NCBI GenBank assembly: GCA_947450365.1
Contig: CANFVE010000005.1
Coordinates: 1 to 64,000, forward strand
DNA: 64,000 nucleotides
Reading direction: 5' to 3'
Source: Cytophagaceae bacterium
GTDB lineage: Bacteria; Bacteroidota; Bacteroidia; Cytophagales; Spirosomataceae
Position 1 is the first letter of the stretch; every line of letters starts with the position of its first letter. Of this stretch, positions 7,164-15,105 are shown piece by piece. The notes under the pieces are model-generated. The model was not told the DNA's origin and ran no database searches. It was given only the letters and a program-made list of their open reading frames with translations. A program made the position numbers and the translations under genes.

Positions 7164-7737
7164 AGGCACTCTCTTGTTTTTCTAGCATTTTCCTTAGGTT
7201 GATCAAGGCATACCTCATTCTTCCCAAAGCCGTATTAATACTTACACCGGTCTGATCTGCGATTTCTTGGAAACTTAATTCCTCGTAATGCCGCATGACC
7301 AAGACTTCTCGTTGTTCATCTGGTAATTTTTTGATGAGCTCCCGAACGTTTTTGATTTTGTCTGCTTTTAATTGAATATCCTCGGAGGATTCTTCGGCAA
7401 ACTCAAAACTGTTGAACAGCTTGGACCCATCTTCCAACACAATGGTCGGATATCGTTTATCCTTCCTGAAAAAATCGATGGCTAAATTATGCCCGATCCG
7501 CACGACCCATGGCAAAAATTTCCCTTCTTCATTGTAGCGACCGGATTTAATCACATCGATCGCCTTAATATATGTTTCTTGCATTAAGTCTTCCGCAATG
7601 TAGCGGTCCTTAACGATCAAGTAAATACTTGTATAGACTTTGGATTTACTGCGTTTAACTAATGTTTCAAACGCTTTATCTTCCCCATGGATGTACGCGG
7701 ATAATAACGCTGCATCGCTAACTTGTGTCTTAATCAT
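7138..7737 (-). CDS. ECF-type RNA polymerase sigma factor
   Basis: Sigma-70 family factor of the extracytoplasmic-function type, 199 residues. Region 2 is recognisable (IYLIVKDRYIAEDLMQETYIKA and the WVVRIGHNLAIDFFR segment), as is region 4 with its helix-turn-helix (LPDEQREVLVMRHYEELSF then EIADQTGVSINTALGRMRYAL). Start chosen at ATG 7737 because the longer frame begins with TTG. A promoter-like TTTG-N18-TAATTTGG lies 95 bases upstream. No anti-sigma gene is recognisable next to it; close homologues in Bacteroidota occur as stand-alone sigma factors. The target regulon is unknown. Confidence 0.92.
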   Translation of the reverse strand: MIKTQVSDAALLSAYIHGEDKAFETLVKRSKSKVYTSIYLIVKDRYIAEDLMQETYIKAIDVIKSGRYNEEGKFLPWVVRIGHNLAIDFFRKDKRYPTIVLEDGSKLFNSFEFAEESSEDIQLKADKIKNVRELIKKLPDEQREVLVMRHYEELSFQEIADQTGVSINTALGRMRYALINLRKMLEKQESAYDAKLYPK

Positions 7738-7832
7738 ATAAGTCAAATTTGTTAACGTAGAGGTTTATCTCATATTGTATCTCCTATTGTTTTTTTTGGC
7801 GAATTGATAATCGATGCGCATTGATCGGAGTG

Positions 7833-7862
7833 CCAAATTAGGTAAAACATTTTAAATTCAAA
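7833..7862 (-). promoter_or_regulatory. Candidate promoter of the ECF sigma operon
   Basis: On the minus strand TTTG (7862-7859), 18-base spacer, TAATTTGG (7840-7833). The -7 box is one base short of the TAnnTTTG consensus, and the same TAATTTG variant recurs before the genes at 58984 and 59057. Confidence 0.4.
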
Positions 7863-7926
7863 ATTTGAACAAGAAAATAATGTAAAAAAAGGACGCCATT
7901 TCATGACAATTAATTGAAATCATTAT

Positions 7927-7934
7927 TAGTTTTG
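7927..7934 (+). promoter_or_regulatory. Candidate -7 box for the duplicated-domain protein
   Basis: TAGTTTTG matches TAnnTTTG and lies 23 bases before the ATG at 7958. No good TTTG is seen 19-21 bases upstream. Confidence 0.4.
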
Positions 7935-7957
7935 TCAAAATTTAAATCGAAAAATTC

Positions 7958-8581
7958 ATGAAAAATGCACGTTTTGTTGCCATCCTTGCTGCGATGGTTA
8001 TGTTTTCTACCACTTTATTTGCACAAGTAAGTACCAACGACGACATCGCGGGATCCTATAAAATGCAAGACAATCCTTACGTAAAAGCGGTTAAATTTGC
8101 TGTTAAGGAAGGAAAAGTGATTATGTCTGCCGAAGGTTTTCCAGATACAGAAATTGCCAAAGGTAAAAATGCTGATGAATTTGTTATCGAAAGTCAAAAC
8201 GGCGTAATCACATTTACCCGTGACGGAGGTAAGGTAAAAGGGGTAAAAATCGAAGCACAAGGCGTGACCTTAGCTGGAGAAAAAGAAGGCGCTGCTTCAT
8301 CTTCAATCGCTGATTATGCGGCAACATTCAAAATGTCAGACAACGAGTACGTAAAGAAAATCAAAATTGATTTGAAAGACGGAAAATTAATGTTGTCTTC
8401 TGATTCGAATCCAACGGAAGGGGCCGTTTTAAAACCATCCAACGATGCGGATGTGTTCACCACATCCATTCAAGGGTATGATGCGGATATCATCTTCTCC
8501 CGTGCAGGTGGAAAAGTTAGCTCGATCAAATTATCCGTGGCCGGTGGCCAAGTGGTTTTGACAGGAGAAAAAGAACAATAG
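7958..8581 (+). CDS. Secreted protein made of two tandem copies of one domain
   Basis: A 207-residue exported protein: signal peptide at about residues 1-23 (cleavage after LFAQ), then two homologous units, residues ~29-110 and ~119-206. The units share SYKM.DN.YVK / TFKMSDNEYVK, EGKVIMS / DGKLMLS, an FTRDGGKVKGVKI / FSRAGGKVSSIKL strand pair and the ending LAGEKE / LTGEKE. The pattern of alternating hydrophobic residues suggests small beta-rich domains. I do not recognise a named family. It stands alone between a promoter box and a strong terminator and is divergent from the ECF sigma operon, so it might be under that sigma factor, but nothing in the sequence proves it. Confidence 0.85.
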   Translation: MKNARFVAILAAMVMFSTTLFAQVSTNDDIAGSYKMQDNPYVKAVKFAVKEGKVIMSAEGFPDTEIAKGKNADEFVIESQNGVITFTRDGGKVKGVKIEAQGVTLAGEKEGAASSSIADYAATFKMSDNEYVKKIKIDLKDGKLMLSSDSNPTEGAVLKPSNDADVFTTSIQGYDADIIFSRAGGKVSSIKLSVAGGQVVLTGEKEQ

Positions 8582-8600
8582 TCATCCTATTCAGGAAATC

Positions 8601-8630
8601 AAAAGGGGCCTTATGCAAGGCCCCTTTTTT
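8601..8630. terminator. Bidirectional Rho-independent terminator
   Basis: Perfect 12-base-pair stem AAAAGGGGCCTT / AAGGCCCCTTTT with ATGC loop and a run of T on the + strand (T4 when read leftwards). It ends the gene at 7958 and may also stop leftward transcription from pdxJ. Confidence 0.85.
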
Positions 8631-8694
8631 GTGCTTTATCGCGAATCTTGACATCAGTGAAATCAAGCAAAGTTTTGTATGTTTGTAGGTAGGC

Positions 8695-9411
8695 TTATCG
8701 CAATTGGCGTTTGTACAATTGAATCGTATTCTCCAATCCATAATACAGCGCATCGCAAATCAGCGCATGGCCAATCGATACCTCATCCAATGGTGTCACC
8801 TGCGACTTAAAAAAGGCCAAATTCTCCAGACTTAAATCATGGCCGGCATTGATGCCGAGGCCTAATTGATGCGCTCGAAATGCCGCTTTCCGATAGGCTG
8901 CCACCGCCGCTGTCGGATTCTCCGGAAATTCCGTCGCAAAGGGTTCCGTATATAATTCAATCCGGTCCGTCCCCGTCGTTTTGGCCGCTTCGACCATCTC
9001 GAGCACTGGATCCACAAATATCGACGTACGAATTCCCGCCTCTTTAAAAACCTGAATGAGTTCAATCAAAAGGGACTGATTCACCACGGTATCCCAGCCA
9101 TGATTGGAGGTGATTTGTCCCAGCGCATCGGGAACCAATGTGACTTGGTCCGGTTTTACCGCCAGGACCAGCTCGACAAATGATGCCTCCAGCGGATTTC
9201 CCTCGATGTTAAATTCGGTGGCCAACAAAGGTTTCAATGCATGCACATCCGCATAGCGAATGTGGCGTTCATCTGGCCTCGGGTGGACCGTAATACCTTC
9301 CGCCCCGAAACGCTCACAATCCAACGCCACTTGAACAACATCCGGATTATTACCGCCCCGCGAATTTCGGAGGGTGGCGATTTTATTGATATTTACACTT
9401 AATCGAGTCAT
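8695..9411 (-). CDS. pdxJ: Pyridoxine 5'-phosphate synthase
   Basis: Condenses 1-deoxyxylulose 5-phosphate with 3-amino-2-oxopropyl phosphate to pyridoxine 5'-phosphate, the last ring-forming step of DXP-dependent vitamin B6 synthesis. 238 residues as a TIM barrel. Seen: the N-terminal [16 protein letters not shown] start, HPRPDERHI (catalytic His and phosphate contacts), FNIEGNP, TLVPD, and the [13 protein letters not shown] phosphate-binding segment. Start set at ATG 9411, since the frame upstream offers only TTG inside a terminator. The asd terminator ends 4 bases before this ATG, leaving almost no leader. Confidence 0.96.
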   Translation of the reverse strand: MTRLSVNINKIATLRNSRGGNNPDVVQVALDCERFGAEGITVHPRPDERHIRYADVHALKPLLATEFNIEGNPLEASFVELVLAVKPDQVTLVPDALGQITSNHGWDTVVNQSLLIELIQVFKEAGIRTSIFVDPVLEMVEAAKTTGTDRIELYTEPFATEFPENPTAAVAAYRKAAFRAHQLGLGINAGHDLSLENLAFFKSQVTPLDEVSIGHALICDALYYGLENTIQLYKRQLR

Positions 9412-9414
9412 ATA

Positions 9415-9441
9415 CAAAAAAGGCCGGATTGACCGGCCTTT
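9415..9441 (-). terminator. Terminator between asd and pdxJ
   Basis: Stem AAAGGCCGG / CCGGCCTTT (9419-9427, 9433-9441) with ATTGA loop; read leftwards it is followed by six T. It starts 4 bases after the asd stop, and its T tract ends about 4 bases before the pdxJ ATG. Confidence 0.8.
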
Positions 9442-9444
9442 GTT

Positions 9445-10437
9445 TTAGATTAACTGATGCTTGGCCAAATATTCTGCAATCTGAACGGCATTCGTGGCCG
9501 CCCCTTTTCGTAAATTATCGGCTACAATCCAGAGATTCAAGGTGTTTTTTTGGGATTCATCCCGACGAATCCTTCCCACAAATACCTCATCCTTTCCATG
9601 CGCCGTAATCGGCATCGGATACAAGAAATTTTTCGGATCATCTTGAACAATCACGCCTTCTTCTTTTTCCAAGATCGCACGTACCTCCGCCAAATCAAAA
9701 TCATTTTCAAATTCGATGTTCACCGCTTCCGAGTGTCCCCCGATTGTCGGGATCCGCACGGTCGTCGCCGTCACCTGAATCGAATCATCCATCATGATTT
9801 TTTTCGTTTCCAAAATCATTTTCATCTCCTCTTTCGTATAGCCATTGTCTTGAAATACATCAATATGAGGCAATGCGTTTAGGTCGATTTTATGTGGATA
9901 CACTTTGTTGTAATCTGTTTTTCCAGCCCGTTCGTCGAACAATTGGTCCACCGCTGCTTTTCCGGTACCGGTCACCGACTGGTAAGTAGATACAACTACG
10001 CGTTTGATTTTATATTTTTTATGCAATGGATTTAGAATAACGACCATTTGGATCGTGGAACAATTCGGATTCGCGATGATTTTATCCTCCGACGTTAAGG
10101 TCGAAGCATTGATTTCTGGAACGACTAATTTTTTCGCCGGGTCCATCCGCCATGCCGATGAATTATCCACTACAGTAATCCCCGCTGCCGCAAATTTCGG
10201 AGCGGTTTCCAAGGATGTACTTCCGCCGGCTGAGAAAATAGCGACATTGGGTTTCATCGCAATGGCCGTTTCATAGCCCACCACGGCATATTCTTTTCCC
10301 TTAAAGCTGATTTTCTTTCCGATCGAACGCTCGGAAGCTACGGGGATGATTTCAGATACGGGGAAATTCCGCTCTGCTAATACTTTCAAAATTTCGCCGC
10401 CTACAAGTCCTGTGGCGCCTACAACTGCAACTTTCAT
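9445..10437 (-). CDS. asd: Aspartate-semialdehyde dehydrogenase
   Basis: Reduces aspartyl phosphate to aspartate semialdehyde with NADPH, the branch point to lysine/diaminopimelate, threonine and methionine. 330 residues. Seen: nucleotide-binding GATGLVG (7-13), the SERSIGKK phosphate contact region, and the catalytic Cys126 in NPNCSTIQ. The catalytic His lies in the PTIGGHSEAVN segment. Immediately downstream of the hypothetical gene at 10449 (11-base gap) and followed by its own terminator. Confidence 0.97.
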   Translation of the reverse strand: MKVAVVGATGLVGGEILKVLAERNFPVSEIIPVASERSIGKKISFKGKEYAVVGYETAIAMKPNVAIFSAGGSTSLETAPKFAAAGITVVDNSSAWRMDPAKKLVVPEINASTLTSEDKIIANPNCSTIQMVVILNPLHKKYKIKRVVVSTYQSVTGTGKAAVDQLFDERAGKTDYNKVYPHKIDLNALPHIDVFQDNGYTKEEMKMILETKKIMMDDSIQVTATTVRIPTIGGHSEAVNIEFENDFDLAEVRAILEKEEGVIVQDDPKNFLYPMPITAHGKDEVFVGRIRRDESQKNTLNLWIVADNLRKGAATNAVQIAEYLAKHQLI

Positions 10438-10448
10438 GCTTGATAATC

Positions 10449-10949
10449 TTAAAATGGATACTTCATTGCGATTCCAACGGCGGGATCCTGACCGTTCGTT
10501 GAAATTTGTAAACTTATTTTTGCTTTTTGTTCATTTCCTAACGCATTGTATCGATTTAGTGCTCGGTTAAAATGCCGCATGCTGACCGAACCAAAATACA
10601 CATTCGCCAAGGCACTGGCGCCCACCACCGACCAATAAAAGCCGTCGGACACCGCATCCTTTTTCAACAACGAATACAAGGACAAGGCCAATGTACCGCT
10701 TGAAATCCATTTGATGTGGTTTTGTTGACGTTTATAGGTCAAAAACTCCCGATTAATTTCCGGATCCTGCATCTCCATCAAGGGGATTTGAAGGGCCAAT
10801 GGATTTTCTAAAACCTGGCGTTTGTACACAAAATGGGTTCGAAAGCCTCGCGAAGAACGCTCAATCGGGAACCATTCCTTTTTGCTTAGCTCCTGGCCGA
10901 AGACTGGCAAGGCGAACCATACAAAAAAGAGTAATTGTCTGATTTTCAC
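10449..10949 (-). CDS. Exported hypothetical protein
   Basis: A 166-residue protein with an N-terminal signal peptide (about residues 1-18, cleavage after PVFG). The middle has two moderately hydrophobic stretches (about 80-95 and 104-120, WSVVGASALANVYFGSVS) that could be membrane helices or the core of a small helical domain; the C-terminus ends in ISLQISTNGQDPAVGIAMKYPF, an aromatic ending typical of outer-membrane beta strands. No family is recognised. The start is GTG 10949, which places the signal peptide correctly. It lies between the 5-FTHF cyclo-ligase gene and asd on the same strand. Confidence 0.75.
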   Translation of the reverse strand: MKIRQLLFFVWFALPVFGQELSKKEWFPIERSSRGFRTHFVYKRQVLENPLALQIPLMEMQDPEINREFLTYKRQQNHIKWISSGTLALSLYSLLKKDAVSDGFYWSVVGASALANVYFGSVSMRHFNRALNRYNALGNEQKAKISLQISTNGQDPAVGIAMKYPF

Positions 10950-10998
10950 GTATCAATGCTTTTGGCCTGCAAAATTAGGGCTTAAATTTGTATTCAGC

Positions 10999-11592
10999 CT
11001 ATTTTTTTTGATTAAATCGATGAATTCCTTCAGGAGAAATGGCCATGTCTAAAGGAATGTCATATACATGTAAGTCGGAAATGGCTTCAATCGGCATGCT
11101 CATACTGATACCGAGCGATAAACAGTCGGATTTAGTTTCTGCCAAAAAGCGGTCATAAAAGCCTTTTCCATAGCCTACGCGATGGCCATTTTGGTCAATG
11201 GCTAAAAGGGGCACAAGTACCACATCCCAATCCTTTGCCTGCATTTCTTGTGACGAGCTGGGCTCGGGTTCCCAAATTCCCCAGCGCGATTGTTCGAATT
11301 GACTGTGCTCATTCGTCAAATAGGTTTGCAGGCTCGTATCCACGGGATTGGCTCGAGGGAAACCTAGTTGAAATTCAAATGGGGTTTTTGTTAATTTTTC
11401 ATGCGTGGCGCTTAGGTCGATTTCGCGTTTGTCGGCAAACGCTCGAAAACTCAGAATCCTAGTTCCGGCAGGGAAATCATGTAGAAAATCGAGTAGATTT
11501 TTTTGAATGGCCAAGTTGATGGATAGCCATTTTTCATCGCTGAGATTTTTGCGGAGGGCAAGGGCTTGTTGGCGTATCGCTGCTTTTAACAT
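10999..11592 (-). CDS. 5-formyltetrahydrofolate cyclo-ligase
   Basis: ATP-dependent conversion of 5-formyl-THF to 5,10-methenyl-THF, which recovers folate for one-carbon metabolism. 197 residues, family length. The signature GYGKGFYDRFL is at residues 140-150, and the N-terminal LRKNLSDEKW segment and VPLLAIDQNGHRVG strand-loop fit the family. It is divergent from ileS (98 bases apart) and starts the leftward run to asd. Confidence 0.94.
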   Translation of the reverse strand: MLKAAIRQQALALRKNLSDEKWLSINLAIQKNLLDFLHDFPAGTRILSFRAFADKREIDLSATHEKLTKTPFEFQLGFPRANPVDTSLQTYLTNEHSQFEQSRWGIWEPEPSSSQEMQAKDWDVVLVPLLAIDQNGHRVGYGKGFYDRFLAETKSDCLSLGISMSMPIEAISDLHVYDIPLDMAISPEGIHRFNQKK

Positions 11593-11642
11593 TTATTCCA
11601 TTCAAAATTCCATGCAAAGTAACATAAGGTTCACAATTTTCG

Positions 11643-11650
11643 TATTTTTG
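11643..11650 (+). promoter_or_regulatory. Candidate -7 box of the ileS promoter
   Basis: TATTTTTG matches TAnnTTTG, 40 bases before the ileS GTG. No clear -33 TTTG at the usual distance. Confidence 0.4.
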
Positions 11651-11690
11651 CCTCAATTTTGCCTGATATTATTCAAAAAACCAAAGATCC

Positions 11691-14600
11691 GTGAGCTTCA
11701 AAGAATACAAAAATTTGGATTATGCTGCCTTAGCCGATGAAATTTTAGATTTCTGGACGAAAAATAACATTTTCGAAAAGTCAATCTCGACTCGCGAAGG
11801 AAAGCCTACTTTTACGTTTTTTGAAGGACCGCCTTCGGCCAACGGCACCCCTGGCATTCACCATGTCATGGCTCGTGCCATCAAAGACATTTTTTGTCGC
11901 TACCAAACCCTAAAAGGAAAGCAAGTGAAGCGCAAAGGGGGCTGGGATACCCACGGTTTGCCCGTGGAATTGCAAGTAGAAAAAGAATTAGGCATCACCA
12001 AAGAGGATATCGGAAAAACGATTTCGGTCGAAGAATATAACCAGCGCTGCCGGGAAACGGTCATGAAATTTACGGATCAGTGGAACGACCTTACCCAAAA
12101 AATGGGCTATTGGGTCGATCTCGAAAATCCGTATGTGACCTATCAGGCGCCATACATTGAAAGTGTTTGGAATCTGTTGAAACGCCTGTATGACCAAGGT
12201 TTATTATACAAAGGATATACAATTCAGCCCTATTCGCCTGCCGCGGGAACGGGCCTTTCGTCGCATGAATTAAACCAGCCCGGTTGTTACCGCGATGTCA
12301 AAGACACCTCCTTAACCGCCCAATTTGCCGCCATTCGAAATCAAGCGTCTGAGTTTTTATTTCAAGCAGCATCTGGTGCACCCGTGTATTTATTGGCTTG
12401 GACGACGACCCCATGGACGTTGCCTTCTAACTCAGCGCTCACGGCAGGAAAAAATATCAACTATGTTTTAGTCAAGACCTTTAATCCCTATACGTTTTTG
12501 CCCGTGTATGTGGTGTTGGCCAAAGATTTGGTCAAAAATTACTTACAAGCAGCGGCCGAAAATGTAGATTTTGAGGCCTATGTGGCCGCAGAGAAAAAGC
12601 CGTCGGCGATTCCTTATCAGATCGTTTTAACATGCAAGGGTTCGGATTTAGAGGGAATCGAATATGCCCAATTAATGCCCTATGTGCAGCCAAAAGAAGC
12701 TGCATTTCGGGTGATTTTGGGTGATTTTGTGACGACCGAAGACGGGACGGGTATGGTACATACGGCGCCAACATTCGGAGCAGATGACTTTCGCGTAGCC
12801 CAACAAAATGGCATTCCCGCCATTCTCGTCCAAGACGAACATGGAAAAGATGTTCCCTTGGTTAATCGGCAAGGTAAATTTGTCAAAGAAGTCACGGATT
12901 ATGCCTTGGAGCCTGTTAAAGAGGCTTATTTGACCGAAGAGGAAAAGAAAGAAGCGGCGCAGAGGCAAGGTCGGGATAAGTATTTATCCGTCGATGAGCG
13001 CATCGCCATTCAATTAAAAACCGAAAATAAGGCGTTCAACGTACAGAAATTTGATCACCCCTATCCACATTGCTGGCGTACGGATAAACCCGTTTTATAT
13101 TATCCGCTCGATTCTTGGTTCATTAAAACCACGGCAGTCAAAGATAAATTAATAGCCCTAAACAAGACGATTCAATGGAAACCTGAATCGACCGGAACGG
13201 GTCGCTTTGGCAATTGGCTCGAAAACCTCGTGGACTGGAATTTATCTCGTTCTCGGTATTGGGGAACACCGTTGCCGATCTGGCGGACGGATGATGGTTC
13301 GGAAGAAATTTGCATCGGTTCCTTAGCACAATTAATCCAAGAAATCGAACAAGCCAATGCCACAGGTGCCTTGTCCGAAAGCCAATTATCAGGCAATCAG
13401 GCTTTCCAAAAGGCCTTTGCCGCGGGACAAGCGGATTTGCATCGACCTTTTGTGGATGAGATATATTTGGTGAGTGCGAGCGGCCAAATTTTATCCCGGG
13501 AATTGGATTTGATTGACGTGTGGTTTGATTCGGGGGCGATGCCCTTTGCGCAATGGCATTATCCATTTGAAAATCAAGATATTTTCAAACAATCCTATCC
13601 GGCGGATTTCATTTCAGAAGGAGTCGATCAAACGCGCGGTTGGTTCTTCACTTTGCATGCAATTTCGAGCATGGTGGAAGATTCGGTTGCCTTTAAAAAT
13701 GTCATTTCCACGGGCTTGGTCTTGGATAAAAATGGCAATAAAATGTCCAAACGCTTGGGCAATGCCATCGATCCTTTTGAGACGTTAGCTTCGTATGGCG
13801 CGGATCCGACGCGCTGGTACATGATTACAAATGCCCAACCTTGGGATAATTTGAAATTCGATTTAGCCGGGATCACCGAAGTGCGGAATAAGTTTTTTGG
13901 CACCTTGACCAATACCTATAATTTCTTTGCGCTGTATGCGAATTTGGATGGATTTGAAGCATCTATGGCGCAAGAAATCGATGAGACCTTTTTGACCGAA
14001 TTAGATCGTTGGATTTTATCAAAATTGACGCAATTAATCAGCGATGTGGATGAGGCATTTGCGGCGTATGAGCCAACGAAGGCCGGTCGGGCCATCCAAG
14101 ATTTCGTATGTGATCATTTGTCCAACTGGTATGTGCGTCTTTCAAGACGTAGATTCTGGAATCCAGAAACGGCCAAGGATGGCTTGTCTGCCGATAAAAT
14201 AGCCGCCTACCAAACCCTTTATACGTGTTTAGAGACAGTGTCTCAACTCATGTCTCCTATCGCGCCCTTCTACGGAGAATGGTTATACAAAAATGTGAAA
14301 GGAGGAGAATCTGTTCATTTAACGGATTTCAAGGTGGCGCATGCTGCTTGGCGCAATGAGCCATTGGAAGCATCGATGGATATGGCGCAACGGATTTGTT
14401 CGTTAGTTCATTCCATCCGAAAGGTCCATAAATTAAAAGTGAGACAGCCACTGGCTCAAGTGCTTGTGCCCGTCTTGCAGGAACATGTGCGGGAACAAAT
14501 TCGTCGGGTCGATGATCTAATCAAATCCGAAGTCAATGTAAAGCAGGTGAATTATTTGGACGATGCTGCCGGCGTGTTAAGCAAAAAAGTAAAACCTAAT

Positions 14601-15095
14601 TTTAAGACCTTAGGGCCAAAATTTGGGAAGGATATGAAGGCGGTGGCAGAGTTGATTTCAGCGATGTCGACGGATGCCCTAGCCGATTTGGAATCTGCCG
14701 GTGAAATAGCCTTGGGAGGATTTGCGATCAGTTTAGGCGATGTGGAGATTTTGACGGAAGATATGCCAGGCTATGTGACGGCGAGCGAGGGTGGATTGAC
14801 GATTGCCCTAGATCAAACCTTAAGTCCGGAGCTGATTCGGGAGGGAATGGCGCGGGAATTTGTGAATCGGATTCAACATGTGCGGAAGGATTCGGGATTT
14901 GATGTGGTCGATAAGGTACATATTAAGATTCAGGAAGATTCGGAGCTTTGGAAAGAAAGCATCGATGAGTTTAAGGCCTATATTGCGCAGGAAGTTCAGG
15001 CGTTGAGCATTGAATGGGTTGCGAAATTGGAAGGCCCGAGTTCCGAAATAAATTTAGATGAGGTGAACTTGCGGGTGCAAGTGACGATTGGTTAA
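11691..15095 (+). CDS. ileS: Isoleucyl-tRNA synthetase, IleRS2 type with GIHH signature
   Basis: Class I synthetase charging tRNA-Ile. 1134 residues, longer than the ~940 of the classical bacterial enzyme, as for the IleRS2 (eukaryote-like) branch. The ATP-binding HIGH tetrapeptide reads GIHH (residues 55-58, GTPGIHHVMA), i.e. first and third positions exchanged. KMSKR is at 684-688 (KNGNKMSKRLGN). The editing domain (TTPWTLPSN ... GTGMVHTAPTFGADDF) and the tRNA-binding C-terminal region are present. Start is GTG 11691; the protein then begins SFKEYKNLDYAAL, as in related synthetases. The GIHH variant is known from mupirocin-hyper-resistant IleRS2 enzymes, so resistance is expected though not shown here. 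The MBOAT gene starts 10 bases after the stop. Confidence 0.97.
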   Translation: MSFKEYKNLDYAALADEILDFWTKNNIFEKSISTREGKPTFTFFEGPPSANGTPGIHHVMARAIKDIFCRYQTLKGKQVKRKGGWDTHGLPVELQVEKELGITKEDIGKTISVEEYNQRCRETVMKFTDQWNDLTQKMGYWVDLENPYVTYQAPYIESVWNLLKRLYDQGLLYKGYTIQPYSPAAGTGLSSHELNQPGCYRDVKDTSLTAQFAAIRNQASEFLFQAASGAPVYLLAWTTTPWTLPSNSALTAGKNINYVLVKTFNPYTFLPVYVVLAKDLVKNYLQAAAENVDFEAYVAAEKKPSAIPYQIVLTCKGSDLEGIEYAQLMPYVQPKEAAFRVILGDFVTTEDGTGMVHTAPTFGADDFRVAQQNGIPAILVQDEHGKDVPLVNRQGKFVKEVTDYALEPVKEAYLTEEEKKEAAQRQGRDKYLSVDERIAIQLKTENKAFNVQKFDHPYPHCWRTDKPVLYYPLDSWFIKTTAVKDKLIALNKTIQWKPESTGTGRFGNWLENLVDWNLSRSRYWGTPLPIWRTDDGSEEICIGSLAQLIQEIEQANATGALSESQLSGNQAFQKAFAAGQADLHRPFVDEIYLVSASGQILSRELDLIDVWFDSGAMPFAQWHYPFENQDIFKQSYPADFISEGVDQTRGWFFTLHAISSMVEDSVAFKNVISTGLVLDKNGNKMSKRLGNAIDPFETLASYGADPTRWYMITNAQPWDNLKFDLAGITEVRNKFFGTLTNTYNFFALYANLDGFEASMAQEIDETFLTELDRWILSKLTQLISDVDEAFAAYEPTKAGRAIQDFVCDHLSNWYVRLSRRRFWNPETAKDGLSADKIAAYQTLYTCLETVSQLMSPIAPFYGEWLYKNVKGGESVHLTDFKVAHAAWRNEPLEASMDMAQRICSLVHSIRKVHKLKVRQPLAQVLVPVLQEHVREQIRRVDDLIKSEVNVKQVNYLDDAAGVLSKKVKPNFKTLGPKFGKDMKAVAELISAMSTDALADLESAGEIALGGFAISLGDVEILTEDMPGYVTASEGGLTIALDQTLSPELIREGMAREFVNRIQHVRKDSGFDVVDKVHIKIQEDSELWKESIDEFKAYIAQEVQALSIEWVAKLEGPSSEINLDEVNLRVQVTIG

Positions 15096-15105
15096 CCCAA
15101 GCCAT

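Noticed and set aside
13138..13566. 142-residue antisense frame in ileS
   Set aside because: Lies wholly inside a conserved catalytic part of ileS; no family features or regulatory context.
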